Positions 63,562-64,000 of a stretch of 64,000 nt of DNA are shown in pieces. Origin of the DNA: Pseudomonas sp. UBA6562 (GTDB lineage Bacteria; Pseudomonadota; Gammaproteobacteria; Pseudomonadales; Pseudomonadaceae). Numbering within the stretch: position 1 is the stretch's first letter; each line of letters begins with the position of its first letter. The stretch covers positions 430,014 through 494,013 of the forward strand of contig NZ_DJJS01000007.1 in the NCBI RefSeq assembly GCF_002434265.1. Reading direction: 5' to 3'. A model generated the notes under the pieces. It did no database searches, was not told where the DNA came from, and worked only from the letters and a program-made list of their open reading frames with translations. Both the position numbers and the translations under genes were made by a program.

Positions 63562-64000
63562 GTGCGTCCGACCCTTATGTTGTTTTTGCTGTTGAGCATG
63601 GGCGCAAACGCAGCGGCGATCCCTTCCCACGTGCGCGACTTGCGTCAGGGCCTTGAGCGTGCAGATCAGGCCTTGGCCGAACGCAACTTCGAGGTGGCTT
63701 TTCAAGAATACCAACGGCACGCCGCTAGCAATGGACTTGCCCAGTTTTCCTTGGGCCTGATGGAGCGGGGCGGTTGGGGTCGGTTGCCCGATCCCGCAGC
63801 GGCCTGTCGTTGGTTCGGTCGTGCGGCGCACGCCTCGATCCCGGCAGCGCAACAGTTCTATGGTGATTGCAACGCCCAGGGCATTGGAATGCCAGTGGAC
63901 GGCCAGGCCGCCGTGAAGTGGTACCAGGCGGCCGTGGACGGTGGGCTCGTTGCGGCGGCGTGTGCAGCCGGCGAGCTGTACATCGCAGGCCGCTCGGTCG
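63562..64000 (+). CDS. Secreted Sel1-repeat protein, 3' end outside the window
   Basis: The frame opens at a GTG preceded by AAGGAG and runs to the window edge (146 codons visible). A short signal peptide (LMLFLLLSMGANAAA) is followed by helical Sel1-like repeats. The first is degenerate (AQFSLGLMERGGWGRLPDPA, then ACRWFGRAAH). The next two are clear (AAQQFYGDCNAQGIGMPVDG, then AAVKWYQAAVDGG; AACAAGELYIAGRSV). Such proteins act as periplasmic or secreted scaffolds. It follows the tail-collar gene by 63 nt on the same strand, suggesting a joint envelope or secretion role. Confidence 0.75.
   Translation, partial: MRPTLMLFLLLSMGANAAAIPSHVRDLRQGLERADQALAERNFEVAFQEYQRHAASNGLAQFSLGLMERGGWGRLPDPAAACRWFGRAAHASIPAAQQFYGDCNAQGIGMPVDGQAAVKWYQAAVDGGLVAAACAAGELYIAGRSV

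Overview
The window is high-GC DNA typical of a fluorescent Pseudomonas of the P. putida group. The best evidence is the lipopeptide synthetase on the left, whose module order, adenylation codes and condensation-domain types match putisolvin. The right two-thirds carries sulfur-acquisition genes of a kind common in the genus. Nothing in the window names a species.

Region 1 (1-33.0 kb) is the 3' part of a cyclic lipopeptide cluster. It holds the end of a psoB-like NRPS (six adenylation domains visible, 5' end outside the window), a psoC-like terminal NRPS with three modules and two thioesterases, a MacA/MacB exporter pair, and a convergent LuxR-type regulator. The residues read from the adenylation codes are Leu/Ile-Gln-Ser-Val-Leu/Ile-Ser | Leu-Val/Ile-Ser, which are positions 4-12 of putisolvin. 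The condensation domains switch from the dual epimerising type to the plain type at the last two modules, which predicts D residues up to position 9 and L residues at positions 10-12.

Region 2 (33.3-60.8 kb) looks like one dedicated organosulfur uptake and desulfurisation system. Two related TonB-dependent receptors sit at its two ends. Between them are two complete Dpp-like ABC importers (each with a lipoprotein binding protein, two permeases and a double ATPase), two DszC/SfnB-like flavin-dependent acyl-CoA-dehydrogenase-fold oxygenases, two DszA/NtaA-like FMN monooxygenases, an aldo/keto reductase and an MFS exporter. A sigma-54 activator resembling SfnR and a private tonB-exbB-exbD operon lie on the opposite strand. 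I found good sigma-54 promoters (GG-N10-GC, mostly TGGCATG-N5-TGC) in front of both receptors and both ABC operons, plus a weaker one before tonB. This ties the blocks into one probable regulon. The substrate is unknown and no flavin reductase is present in the window.

Region 3 (60.9-64 kb) holds a PPP-type protein phosphatase, a long intergenic stretch with one doubtful small frame, a secreted phage-tail-collar (Mdp-like) protein, and the start of a Sel1-repeat protein cut by the right edge. No tRNA, rRNA, CRISPR array or intact insertion sequence was seen.
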